The notes under the pieces: generated by a model
Told to the model about the DNA's origin: nothing
The model's database searches: none
Seen by the model: the letters and a program-made list of their open reading frames with translations, nothing else
Program-made: the position numbers and the translations under genes
In this document: positions 31,683 to 39,185 of the stretch, one piece after another
How positions within the stretch are numbered: the stretch's first letter is position 1
How the letters are laid out: each line of letters begins with the position of its first letter
Origin: RUG334 sp045599645
GTDB lineage: Bacteria; Muiribacteriota; Ozemobacteria; Ozemobacterales; Ozemobacteraceae
Length of the DNA: 48,815 nucleotides
Assembly (NCBI GenBank): GCA_045599645.1
Contig: JAZRWI010000013.1
Location: forward strand, 1-48,815
Direction of reading: 5' to 3'

Positions 31683-33200
31683 TTACTTTTTCGCAATCAA
31701 CTTGCCCAAAGCCTTCAAACCAATCATGTCAAAGCCCTTCGAAAGGTCACGACGAAGCAGTGATGGGTCATGCATATATACATGTCTTCTAGAAAAAGCT
31801 CTGCGAGCCAGATTTTTCAGGTTGGTATTATGCTTATGGAATGTTGTTTCTGCCTTTTCAGACAATTCGACAAAGCGTTCGTGAGAAATGTTAAGAACGC
31901 GCTTCTTCGGGTCTTTGAAGAATAAATCCTTGGGATTTGTATTTAAGAAGTGTTCCAATGGCGGGTTCGGGTCTACAAGACCCATTTCTACGCCCTGATC
32001 AAAAAGCTTGGTTCTTGGGAATGGATTATAAACGCCAAGACCACCATAATAAGGCTTAGACTTCTTCAGGAAAGCCAGAGTCTTCAATATATCTTCTTCT
32101 GTTTCCTGTGGCAGACCAATCATGAAATAGCCTGTCCAGAAGATTCCAAGCTTATTGAATAAGGCAGCGGCTTTAAGAATCTGTTCGTGGGTAATTCCTT
32201 TGTCGGTTGCTTTAAGAATTTCTGTTGAACCGGATTCAATACCTATGCTGAGCTGTGAAAGACCAGCGCTCTTCATGAGTCTTAGCAATTCCTCATCGAT
32301 GATGTCTACGCGTGTTGTGCAGTTGAATGTAATCTTGAACGGAAGTTTCTTTATAGCTTCACAAAGTTCAACTGTGTGCGCTCTTTTTACTGTGAAAGAG
32401 TCATCCTTGATTGAGAATTGAGTGGTTCCGTAGGTTTCGTGAACATACTTGATTTCTTCAATAACAGAGGCAACACTTCTATAGCGAACCTGTCTGTTCC
32501 ACATGTGGAAGCAGTAGCTACAGCAGAATGGGCAGCCTCTTGAACTGAGTATTACACCCATATCTTCTGAGGAATAGTGTTCTGGATTCAACAAGGCATC
32601 GCGTGCCGGGAAAGCAAGAGTATCAAGATCCTTTACAAATTCGCTGTCTGGATTATGTATGACTTTACCGTCTTTTTTCCAGGTAAGGCCTTTGATGAGG
32701 CTCAAATCTGTATGGTCACGCAAAGCATCAAGAAGCTGCGGGAAGCTTTCGTCGCCTTCCCCGCGGATAATATAGTCTGCTTCAGGAATCTTTGCTGTTA
32801 AATCAGGCATTGCACTGGCATGAGGTCCGCCAATGACTATTGGAATATTTGGAAGCGCTTCTCTGCAGAACTTAGCAGTCTGGATAACTGAACCAAACTT
32901 TGTGGTAAGAGCGGTAATGCCGATTATATCAGGGTTTTGTTCTATTACAAGCTTTTTAAGAAGCTTCCAGGTCGGATGGTCAGCATCATTCAAAGCTTTG
33001 ATATAGTTACTATAGCTTTTGTATTCCTTGGAAAAGTCTAATGAGCCATCTTTTGTTTCGGCTGCGTCCATATCAAGAATCTTGCATTCATAACCGGCTT
33101 TTTTTGCCGCACCGGCTACATAAGCAAGACCAAGGGGAAAATACAGGCTGAATATGCCTGCAAAGCTTTTGAATGGAGGATCTATTAATAAAACTTTCAT
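31683..33200 (-). CDS. B12-binding-domain radical SAM protein
   Basis: 505 residues from MKVLLIDPPF (ATG at 33200); a longer frame to 33266 has no support. The N-terminal cobalamin-binding-type domain (about 1-150, FPLGLAYVAGAAKKAGY, IGITALTTKF) lacks the DxHxxG ligand motif, as is usual in this group. The radical SAM domain (about 180-390) has the cluster motif CPFCCSYC (CxxxCxxC). The C-terminal part has YFMIGLPQETEEDI. The family includes methyltransferases and ring-forming enzymes; the substrate cannot be told from sequence. It stands alone. Confidence 0.88.
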   Translation of the reverse strand: MKVLLIDPPFKSFAGIFSLYFPLGLAYVAGAAKKAGYECKILDMDAAETKDGSLDFSKEYKSYSNYIKALNDADHPTWKLLKKLVIEQNPDIIGITALTTKFGSVIQTAKFCREALPNIPIVIGGPHASAMPDLTAKIPEADYIIRGEGDESFPQLLDALRDHTDLSLIKGLTWKKDGKVIHNPDSEFVKDLDTLAFPARDALLNPEHYSSEDMGVILSSRGCPFCCSYCFHMWNRQVRYRSVASVIEEIKYVHETYGTTQFSIKDDSFTVKRAHTVELCEAIKKLPFKITFNCTTRVDIIDEELLRLMKSAGLSQLSIGIESGSTEILKATDKGITHEQILKAAALFNKLGIFWTGYFMIGLPQETEEDILKTLAFLKKSKPYYGGLGVYNPFPRTKLFDQGVEMGLVDPNPPLEHFLNTNPKDLFFKDPKKRVLNISHERFVELSEKAETTFHKHNTNLKNLARRAFSRRHVYMHDPSLLRRDLSKGFDMIGLKALGKLIAKK

Positions 33201-33300
33201 TTTTTTGACCAATCTATATATATGCGAATTTAGTAGTAATTTATCAGATTTCCTCATTATTAGCAACTCAGTTAAGTGAATTAGCCTTCGGTTATGGATT

Positions 33301-33376
33301 CAGTTCCGCTCACGGCAGTGCCTTCCTCCATTTGTGGGGGAAGGTGGCACGCGGAGCGTGACGGATGAGGGAACTG
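33301..33376. repeat. REP-like repeat (family C), single copy
   Basis: CCTTCCTCC...GGGGGAAGG hairpin, then TGGCACGCGGAGCGTGACGG and ATGAGGG, all enclosed by CAGTTCC/GGAACTG. Related copies at 46063-46254 and 48716-48815. Confidence 0.8.
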
Positions 33377-33386
33377 CATTCAATGC

Positions 33387-33414
33387 GAATTATGAATTGT
33401 GAATTATAAATTGT
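33387..33414. repeat. GAATTAT heptamer array
   Basis: Four 7-bp units: GAATTAT, GAATTGT, GAATTAT, AAATTGT. Same heptamer, inverted, at 40627. Confidence 0.75.
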
Positions 33415-33484
33415 GAGCCAAAATCGATTGAAACTGTTGTGTACACAGATTTCTAAAAAATATTAAAAATTTTTAAAAAAGTTG

Positions 33485-33513
33485 TTGACTATGATGTACA
33501 TTTTTGATATTAT
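33485..33513 (+). promoter_or_regulatory. Promoter of the tRNA operon
   Basis: TTGACT (33485-33490), 17-nt spacer, TATTAT (33508-33513), about 75 nt before the first tRNA. The rest of the gap 33201-33588 holds only repeats. Confidence 0.75.
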
Positions 33514-33588
33514 GCATATCCGTCACGAGGTGATATGAAAATTTAATCGGGTCTAGCCCCGTTAAATCTTCGAAATCTCTAATGACAA

Positions 33589-33661
33589 CGGGGTGTAGCG
33601 CAGTTGGTAGCGCATATGGTTTGGGACCATAGGGTCGCTGGTTCGAGTCCAGTCACCCCGA
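33589..33661 (+). tRNA. tRNA-Pro (TGG)
   Basis: Cloverleaf complete: acceptor CGGGGTG/CACCCCG, anticodon loop TTTGGGA, T-loop GGTTCGAGTCC. CCA is not encoded. Confidence 0.95.
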
Positions 33662-33682
33662 CTTGAACGCAATCGTTCGTTT

Positions 33683-33755
33683 GCGGGAATAGCTCAGTTG
33701 GTAGAGCGCCACCTTGCCAAGGTGGATGTCGCGGGTTCGAGTCCCGTTTCCCGCT
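33683..33755 (+). tRNA. tRNA-Gly (GCC), copy 1
   Basis: Acceptor GCGGGAA/TTCCCGC, anticodon loop TTGCCAA. Identical to the copy at 34238-34310. CCA not encoded. Confidence 0.96.
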
Positions 33756-33771
33756 CCGATGATTTTTGGTT

Positions 33772-33845
33772 GCGCCAGTAGCTCAGGTGGATAGAGCAGC
33801 AGCCTTCTAAGCTGCGGGCCAGGGGTTCGAATCCTCTCTGGCGCG
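33772..33845 (+). tRNA. tRNA-Arg (TCT)
   Basis: Acceptor GCGCCAG/CTGGCGC, anticodon loop CTTCTAA, T-arm intact. CCA not encoded. Confidence 0.95.
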
Positions 33846-33875
33846 TTGTTAGGCTGTAACTATTACGGTCTATAT

Positions 33876-33948
33876 GGTCGGAGTAGCGCAATGGTAGAGC
33901 ACAAGATTGTGGATCTTGCGGCTGCGGGTTCGAGCCCCGTCTCCGACC
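33876..33948 (+). tRNA. tRNA-His (GTG)
   Basis: Acceptor GTCGGAG/CTCCGAC with the extra 5' G-1 (33876) facing C73 (33948), the histidine identity element. Anticodon loop TTGTGGA. Confidence 0.96.
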
Positions 33949-33955
33949 CTCTTCC

Positions 33956-34029
33956 GCGCTTGTAGCTCAACTGGATAGAGCGACAGACTTCGGATCTGTA
34001 GGCTGAGGGTTCGATTCCTTCCAGGCGCG
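33956..34029 (+). tRNA. tRNA-Arg (TCG)
   Basis: Acceptor GCGCTTG/CAGGCGC with one G-T pair; anticodon loop CTTCGGA. Only 7 nt after tRNA-His. Confidence 0.93.
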
Positions 34030-34052
34030 CTTGCAACTGAAATTGTCTCTGA

Positions 34053-34124
34053 GGTCCGCTAGCTCAGGGGTAGAGCATCTGACTTTTAATCAGGGGGTCG
34101 TTGGTTCAAATCCAACGCGGATCA
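34053..34124 (+). tRNA. tRNA-Lys (TTT)
   Basis: Acceptor GGTCCGC/GCGGATC with a G-T pair; anticodon loop CTTTTAA. Confidence 0.94.
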
Positions 34125-34157
34125 CTTATAAATGGTTCTTTCGAAAGATTGAACTTC

Positions 34158-34230
34158 GGGAAATTAGCTCAGCTGGTAGAGCAACTGACTCTTAATCAGT
34201 GGGTCAACGGTTCGAATCCGTTATTTCCCA
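34158..34230 (+). tRNA. tRNA-Lys (CTT), copy 1
   Basis: Acceptor GGGAAAT/ATTTCCC; anticodon loop CTCTTAA. Identical to 34332-34404. Confidence 0.95.
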
Positions 34231-34237
34231 TTCGTTC

Positions 34238-34310
34238 GCGGGAATAGCTCAGTTGGTAGAGCGCCACCTTGCCAAGGTGGATGTCGCGGGTTCGAGTCCC
34301 GTTTCCCGCT
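34238..34310 (+). tRNA. tRNA-Gly (GCC), copy 2
   Basis: Identical to 33683-33755; 7 nt after tRNA-Lys(CTT) copy 1. The preceding TTCGTTC also matches that before copy 1. Confidence 0.96.
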
Positions 34311-34331
34311 CTTTTTTATATAACCCTTTAT

Positions 34332-34404
34332 GGGAAATTAGCTCAGCTGGTAGAGCAACTGACTCTTAATCAGTGGGTCAACGGTTCGAATCCGTTATTT
34401 CCCA
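34332..34404 (+). tRNA. tRNA-Lys (CTT), copy 2
   Basis: Identical to 34158-34230. Last tRNA of the operon, followed at 34416 by a terminator. Confidence 0.95.
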
Positions 34405-34415
34405 TTCGGTTTAAA

Positions 34416-34443
34416 GGCCTGACCTTGTGGTCAGGCTTTTTTT
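34416..34443 (+). terminator. Terminator of the tRNA operon
   Basis: Perfect 8-bp stem GCCTGACC/GGTCAGGC with TTGT loop and seven T. Confidence 0.9.
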
Positions 34444-34481
34444 ATGCTTAAAATCAGTTGGTAATAAAAATATTTCTACTA

Positions 34482-34510
34482 TTGTAAATTTTTTCTGTCG
34501 ATGGTACTCT
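34482..34510 (+). promoter_or_regulatory. Probable promoter of the two small-protein genes
   Basis: TTGTAA (34482-34487), 17-nt spacer ending TGG, TACTCT (34505-34510). Confidence 0.4.
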
Positions 34511-34544
34511 ATCTGAAATAAAATTTTAGTCAGGAGAAAAACAA

Positions 34545-34769
34545 ATGGCAGATGTAAAAGCATTTCCACAGAGCGAACTTGACAATATGCACATTGCTAA
34601 TGGCATGGTTCGCCTTGATTTTAAAGCTGTAGCAGCAAGTGATACAAAAGATTTACGCCTTATTATGGCTCCTCAGGGTTATCTTCAGGTTTTCAACATG
34701 ATGCAGAGAGTATTGGATAAGCTCGAAGCTGATGGCAAAATTCAGAGAGTTCAGCAGCCAAAGAATTAA
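34545..34769 (+). CDS. Small unknown protein
   Basis: 74 residues; good GGAG ribosome site. Predicted strand-strand-helix: an N-terminal IANGMVRLDFKAV strand, a second strand DLRLIMAP, then a long amphipathic helix YLQVFNMMQRVLDKLEADGKI. The next gene has the same layout, so the two are probably distant paralogs forming a complex. The strand-strand-helix plan recalls DUF3467-type proteins, but the match is too weak to claim. Soluble, no cysteines. It follows the tRNA operon by 140 nt and is 12 nt before the next gene. Confidence 0.75.
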   Translation: MADVKAFPQSELDNMHIANGMVRLDFKAVAASDTKDLRLIMAPQGYLQVFNMMQRVLDKLEADGKIQRVQQPKN

Positions 34770-34781
34770 GGAGAAAAAACC

Positions 34782-35060
34782 ATGAGTAAAAGCTTTGAAG
34801 AAATTTATACCGATGGTATTGAAGAAATTAATATGGAAAACGGTTATGTAACCCTTTCATTCATGACTGTTCAGCCATCTGGCGATCCAAAGAATCCAGA
34901 CCGCGAAGTTAAGGCAAGTGTTCAGATGAATTTCGACCAGTTTATGGATGCTTATTATAAGCTTGGTAAGCTCGGCGGAGTTATGGCTGAAAAGGGCATT
35001 ATCGGCGTTCGCAAACCAGAAGACGGTAAAGGCCTTTCTGATTTCAAGAAACCAAATTGA
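34782..35060 (+). CDS. Small unknown protein, partner of the preceding gene
   Basis: 92 residues with AAGGAG upstream. Pattern mirrors the previous protein: INMENGYVTLSFMTV, a longer charged loop (SGDPKNPDRE), VKASVQMNF and the helix FDQFMDAYYKLGKLGGVMAEKGII. The shared NG.V.L.F and F...M....KL...G.I positions suggest common ancestry. It has a 20-residue polar tail. The function is not recognised; its close linkage and shape argue for a heteromeric pair. Confidence 0.75.
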   Translation: MSKSFEEIYTDGIEEINMENGYVTLSFMTVQPSGDPKNPDREVKASVQMNFDQFMDAYYKLGKLGGVMAEKGIIGVRKPEDGKGLSDFKKPN

Positions 35061-35079
35061 TTAAGCAACCGCTCTTGGC

Positions 35080-35215
35080 TATTAGCTTTTAGCTCTTAGC
35101 CGAGAATATAACAGCTGTAAGCTACAAGCCGCAAGCTGTAAGCTACAAGCCGCAAGCCGCAAGCTATAAGCCGCAAGCTACAAGCCGCAAGCTACAAGCC
35201 GCAAGCCAATAGCTA
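35080..35215. repeat. AAGCY(R)CAAGC short tandem repeat
   Basis: About ten imperfect units of the type CTACAAGCCGCAAG / CTGTAAG, flanked by inverted TTGGCTATTAGC and GCCAATAGC. The gap 35061-35434 holds this, a terminator and the leader of the next gene. Confidence 0.8.
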
Positions 35216-35223
35216 AAAGCAGA

Positions 35224-35257
35224 AAAAAAGCACTTTGGTAACGAAGTGCTTTTTTTC
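35224..35257 (+). terminator. Rho-independent terminator
   Basis: AAAGCACTT/AAGTGCTTT stem with an 8-nt loop, A run before and T run after. Ends the small-protein operon. Confidence 0.85.
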
Positions 35258-35280
35258 TTTGTAGATGACTCTGATTGTTA

Positions 35281-35434
35281 TATAATATGCGTGATTTTAT
35301 TGTTTCTTTAAGAAGATTAATAAAAACTTTGCTAATACAAAGATTCGAAGAACTAGGCTAAGTTAGAGTGGACAAGGATTTTCCAATCCCCAACCCCATT
35401 GGCCGAGTGTTCGGACAGTCTTAGGGGGTATAAA
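35281..35434 (+). promoter_or_regulatory. -10 box and structured leader of the peptidase T gene
   Basis: A perfect TATAAT (35281-35286) with a weak -35 gives a leader of about 140 nt. The leader has CCAATCCCCAACCCCATTGG (a dyad with CCAAT/ATTGG ends) and later the ribosome site TTAGGGGGT. The CCCC blocks can pair with AGGGGG, so folding could hide the ribosome site. Regulation is inferred only. Confidence 0.4.
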
Positions 35435-36736
35435 ATGAGTCTCGCAAAATGTGTTGCTTTATTTGCAGCATTATCAATCCCGACCATCGCACTTGGTGCA
35501 GAAAAGGAATTTAACGTGAAAGAAGCTTTAAAGAACAGATTTCTCAGTTATGTCGCTATTGAAAGCACTTCAAATGAAGCCAATGAAGCTTGCCCGTCAA
35601 CTCAGGGCCAGTTCAAGGTTGCTGAAACTATTAAGGCTGAACTTGAAAAGCTTGGTCTTAAAGATATCATTCTTGATGAAAACTGCTATTTGACTGCTTA
35701 TTTGCCAGCTAATACTGACAAGGATATTCCTGTTATTGCTTTTATTTCTCATATGGATACTTCTCCAGACTGCTCCGGTAAAGATGTTAAGCCTCAGATT
35801 ATCGAAAATTATGATGGTGGAGACATCAAGCTTGGTAACAGTGGTCTCGTTCTTAAGGGCTCTGAACAGGAAGGCCTCAAGATTGCCAAGGGTGAAACTA
35901 TTATCACTACTGATGGAACAACTCTTCTTGGTGCTGACGATAAATCCGGTTGTGCAGAAATCGTTACAGCAATTGATTACCTCATCAATCATCCAGAAGT
36001 AAAGCATGGTAAAATCTATGTTGCTTTCACTCCAGACGAAGAAATCGGCCGCGGAACCGACAAATTCCCGATGGACCGTTTCCCGGCCAAATGGGCTTAC
36101 ACTGTTGACGGCGGTGGCTTAGGCGAACTGGAATATGAAAATTTCAATGCTGCTTCTGCTGTTGTTGAATTTGAAGGCGTAAGCATCCACCCAGGTTCTG
36201 CAAAAGATGTAATGGTCAACAGCCAGACACTTGCCTGCAAATTCCATTCAGAAATGCCTGTAGCAGAAACTCCGGAACATACTGACGGTTACGATGGATT
36301 CTTCCACCTTACCGATATGTCTGGCAGTTGCGAATATTCAAAGCTTTGCTACATTATCAGAGACTTTGATAACGAAAACTTTGAAAAACGTAAGCAGTTC
36401 ATAAAGGATAAGGTTGCTGAATTCAACAAGAAGCTTGGTGCTGAACGCGCTAAGGTAACTGTTAAAGATAGCTACCGCAATATGCTCGAAAAGGTTAAGC
36501 CTTTCCCACACATTATTGAACTTGCTAAGGACGCAATGAAGGAAGCCGGCGTTGAACCTAAGGTTGTCCCGATTCGTGGCGGCACAGACGGTGCTAGTCT
36601 TTCTCATAAAGGCTTGCCATGTCCAAACCTCTTCACTGGCGGAAACAATTTCCATGGCCGCTATGAATTTGTAAGCCTTGACGTAATGCAGAAGGCTGTA
36701 AATGTAATCATCAACATCTGCAAAAACGTTAAATAA
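35435..36736 (+). CDS. Exported peptidase T (M20B tripeptidase)
   Basis: 433 residues from the ATG at 35435 (AGGGGG upstream). All M20B features are present: zinc ligand region SHMDTSP, TLLGADDKSGCAEI, catalytic TPDEEIGRG, YTVDGG and the late PIRGGTDGASLSHKGLP. PepT removes the N-terminal residue from tripeptides and is normally cytoplasmic. Here the first 22 residues (MSLAKCVALFAALSIPTIAL) form a Sec signal peptide cut near LGA-E, so the enzyme should be periplasmic or secreted. A terminator follows. Family certain; location inferred from the leader. Confidence 0.9.
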   Translation: MSLAKCVALFAALSIPTIALGAEKEFNVKEALKNRFLSYVAIESTSNEANEACPSTQGQFKVAETIKAELEKLGLKDIILDENCYLTAYLPANTDKDIPVIAFISHMDTSPDCSGKDVKPQIIENYDGGDIKLGNSGLVLKGSEQEGLKIAKGETIITTDGTTLLGADDKSGCAEIVTAIDYLINHPEVKHGKIYVAFTPDEEIGRGTDKFPMDRFPAKWAYTVDGGGLGELEYENFNAASAVVEFEGVSIHPGSAKDVMVNSQTLACKFHSEMPVAETPEHTDGYDGFFHLTDMSGSCEYSKLCYIIRDFDNENFEKRKQFIKDKVAEFNKKLGAERAKVTVKDSYRNMLEKVKPFPHIIELAKDAMKEAGVEPKVVPIRGGTDGASLSHKGLPCPNLFTGGNNFHGRYEFVSLDVMQKAVNVIINICKNVK

Positions 36737-36785
36737 GCCGAAAAAGCTAAATTTCTTTACTTAATAATTGAAATAGATTATATTG

Positions 36786-36814
36786 AAACCTTCCAAGAGA
36801 TTGGAAGGTTTTTT
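36786..36814 (+). terminator. Rho-independent terminator
   Basis: AAACCTTCCAA/TTGGAAGGTTT stem, GAGA loop, T run. Confidence 0.9.
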
Positions 36815-36983
36815 GTTTCAAATTTAACTAAAATTTGAATGATGTAATTCTAAAATTCTTAAAAGTAGGCCAAAGAGGTTGATTTTAAGGATTTAAGGTT
36901 TTGTAGCAGGTATTGATTTCTTCCCCCCGTTAAGGCTTCAAGGCTTTAACAAAAAAGTTTCTAAGAGAAATGGAGAAACAAAA

Positions 36984-37961
36984 ATGGCTAAGAAGTATCA
37001 GATTACGGCAATTTCAGACGCACTTACCGATATTATCGTTCAGCAGGACGACGAAACCATGAAGAAGCTCGGTCTTAGAAAAGGCCAGAGCATAGAAATA
37101 GACGACGACACAATTGCCAGATTCCGCTCAATTCTTAATGAAGACGAAATGGTAATCAGTCCTGGTGGTTCACCAACAAATGTTATTTATGGTGCCAGCA
37201 ACCTTGGACTCAAGTGCGCTTTTATCGGTTGTGTCGGTAACGATGATTACGGTTATGATTACATCAATAACCTTCGTGAAAACAATATTGACACCTATAT
37301 TTCCATTAAGCAGGGTGACTCAGGAAGATGTTTCACCTTTGTTGGTAAAGATGGTGAAAGAAGCTTCGGTCTTGATTTTGGTATAACCAAGCAACTGTAT
37401 CCATACGAAATTCTTCATAGCCTTATCAGAGACTCTGAATACCTTCATTTTTCTGCTTATGAATTCCGTGGCGATAATCCAATCAACAAGGCAACCAGAT
37501 ATGCTATTGAAATAGCTAGAAAGTCTAATACAAAGATTTCTTTTGACCTTGGTGACAGCGGTGTTATCAAAGAAGCCAGAAAAGAAATTGAAGCTAATCT
37601 GTTTGATGAAAAGATTGACTTGCTTTTTGCTAATGAAAACGAGGCAGAAGCTATGTGCGGAGATAAAAACTTCGAAAAGCTTCTGAAATATGCAAAACTT
37701 GTAGTTGTTAAACTTGGCAAGGAAGGCTCTATCGCTTATACACAGGATTTCAATATTCATGTAGATGCCTATAAGGTAGACCATGTAAAGGATACCAACG
37801 GTGCCGGTGATAACTTCCAGGCTGGTTTCTTCTACGGACTTCACAAAGGCTTGCCTCTCAAGACCTGTTTGAAGATTGGTAACTTCCTGGCTTCCAACAT
37901 TATCAAGAGAATCGGTGCCCAGTCTCAGGTTAAGATAGAAGGTATCGAATACATCATCTGA
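36984..37961 (+). CDS. PfkB-family carbohydrate/adenosine kinase
   Basis: 325 residues, ribokinase fold. The N-terminal lid (ISDALTDIIV) is followed by substrate motif SPGGSPTNVIYGASNLGL and the second PfkB signature DTNGAGDNFQAGF (catalytic Asp and anion hole). Overall it resembles adenosine kinase/inosine-guanosine kinase-like PfkB members more than phosphofructokinase, but the acceptor cannot be fixed. GGAG precedes the start; a UUCG-loop terminator follows, so it is monocistronic. Confidence 0.85.
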   Translation: MAKKYQITAISDALTDIIVQQDDETMKKLGLRKGQSIEIDDDTIARFRSILNEDEMVISPGGSPTNVIYGASNLGLKCAFIGCVGNDDYGYDYINNLRENNIDTYISIKQGDSGRCFTFVGKDGERSFGLDFGITKQLYPYEILHSLIRDSEYLHFSAYEFRGDNPINKATRYAIEIARKSNTKISFDLGDSGVIKEARKEIEANLFDEKIDLLFANENEAEAMCGDKNFEKLLKYAKLVVVKLGKEGSIAYTQDFNIHVDAYKVDHVKDTNGAGDNFQAGFFYGLHKGLPLKTCLKIGNFLASNIIKRIGAQSQVKIEGIEYII

Positions 37962-37972
37962 TATCGAATCTA

Positions 37973-38003
37973 AAAAAATGACCGCTTCGGCGGTCTTTTT
38001 TTT
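37973..38003 (+). terminator. Rho-independent terminator
   Basis: GACCGC/GCGGTC stem closed by a TTCG tetraloop, A run before and T run after. Confidence 0.92.
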
Positions 38004-38020
38004 ACCCAAGTATGGGATAA

Positions 38021-38422
38021 CTCCTAAAAACCTCCCTTTTTAAGGGAGGGTAGGGAGGGTTTTGATTTTAGAAGAAACTTGTTTTAAATGCATAAAATCG
38101 ATTTTTTGACAGCCTCTGTAAAGAGACTGTCCCAAAACTAGAATTTTGTAAAAATCCCGATATACAGTAGACTCCTAAAACCTCCCTTTTCAAGGGAGGG
38201 TAGGGAGGGTTTTGATTTTAGAAGAAACTTGTTCTGAGTGCATAAAATCGAGTATTCAGACAGCCTCTAAAGAGACCGTCCCAAAACTAGAAATTTGTAA
38301 AAATCCCGATATACAGTAGATTCCTAAAAACCTCCCTTTTTAAGGGAGGGTAGGGAGGGTTTTGATCTTAGAAGAAACTTGTTTTAAATGCATAAAATCG
38401 ATTTTTTGACAGCCTTTGTAAA
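38021..38422 (+). mobile_element. Tandem MITE-like array: partial plus two full copies
   Basis: Partial 38021-38116, full 38123-38267 and full 38272-38416, all head-to-tail, each full copy exactly 145 bp, running from GAGACTGTC or GAGACCGTC to CAGCCTC or CAGCCTT. TAAA sits at 38119-38122, 38268-38271 and 38419-38422. This fills most of the gap 37962-38555; nothing else is recognised there. Confidence 0.9.
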
Positions 38423-38555
38423 GGGAGGGTAGGGAGGGTTTTCTTTCTTTATTCTTGACAATATATACATTTTTGGTAATTTTATAGAAATATGTTATAA
38501 TAAAATAAATAAATATTTATTTTAGAAAATAAGAAACATAACCTAGGTAAAAAAA

Positions 38556-39176
38556 TTGGCTTGCGAAACTAAATTTGAATTTATATTGCAATTTGAGAAG
38601 ATTCTCGGGGAAATGAAAAGCAAAAACTCCGAGACTTATGGTCGCAATATCCAATTTTTGAGCGTTGAACCAATTGAAGCTGTCAGACCAATTTTAAAAA
38701 AGTTTTTCCCTTCTGATTCAGCTTTGATAGACACTTTGGTTCGCAAAGACATTGACCTTATGCTGATGAGAATCTTGAGAACAGAAGTGCTTGGTTTGCA
38801 GAATGACGGCGAAAAGCTGGTCAGAAAAGCACGCGACATCGTTGCCAAGTTCGGCTTCCTGCCACCAGTAGCTTTTTTCTATGACTACAATGGCGCAGAA
38901 CTTTATGAATCAATGCTGGAAACAATTTACCGAATTCTTAAAAAGAACGGTAAACCACAGAGTCTTTCTGAAATTTGGCATAGATTTTCTGCACCTCTTG
39001 TTGCCAGTTTTGAATTAAAGAACGTCTTTACCAAGGAATTGCTCTTTAAGATTAGACAACGTCTTAAGAACTATCTTGAAAAAGATAAACGCTTCTACAT
39101 CGACGCAAGAAGCCCGAAGAAGCTTTATATCGGCCTGGCCGAATGGGAAAAGACCTTCGATTTCTATAACGAGTAG
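38556..39176 (+). CDS. Unknown cytoplasmic protein
   Basis: 206 residues beginning at TTG (AGG 8 nt upstream; no ATG would fit). Mostly helical, with no membrane segment and no recognised motif. The C-terminal ~85 residues (YESMLETIYRILKKNGKPQS, LLFKIRQRLKNYLEKDKRFY) look like a winged-helix-type or HARE-HTH-like fold, but this is uncertain. It is followed 9 nt later by a phosphatase gene that also starts with TTG, so the two are co-transcribed and probably work together. Confidence 0.7.
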   Translation: MACETKFEFILQFEKILGEMKSKNSETYGRNIQFLSVEPIEAVRPILKKFFPSDSALIDTLVRKDIDLMLMRILRTEVLGLQNDGEKLVRKARDIVAKFGFLPPVAFFYDYNGAELYESMLETIYRILKKNGKPQSLSEIWHRFSAPLVASFELKNVFTKELLFKIRQRLKNYLEKDKRFYIDARSPKKLYIGLAEWEKTFDFYNE

Positions 39177-39185
39177 GCGATTATC

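Noticed and set aside
31475..31763. Open frames over the MITE and 30-bp repeat region
   Set aside because: Low-complexity repeats in both strands; 30-bp period again keeps frames open.
33694..34451. Short open frames across the tRNA genes
   Set aside because: They overlap well-formed tRNA genes and include tRNA T-arm words.
35281..35434. Known riboswitch class in the peptidase T leader
   Set aside because: I compared it by eye with the c-di-GMP, ZTP, guanidine and preQ1 consensus features and saw no match; only a possible ribosome-site sequestration remains.
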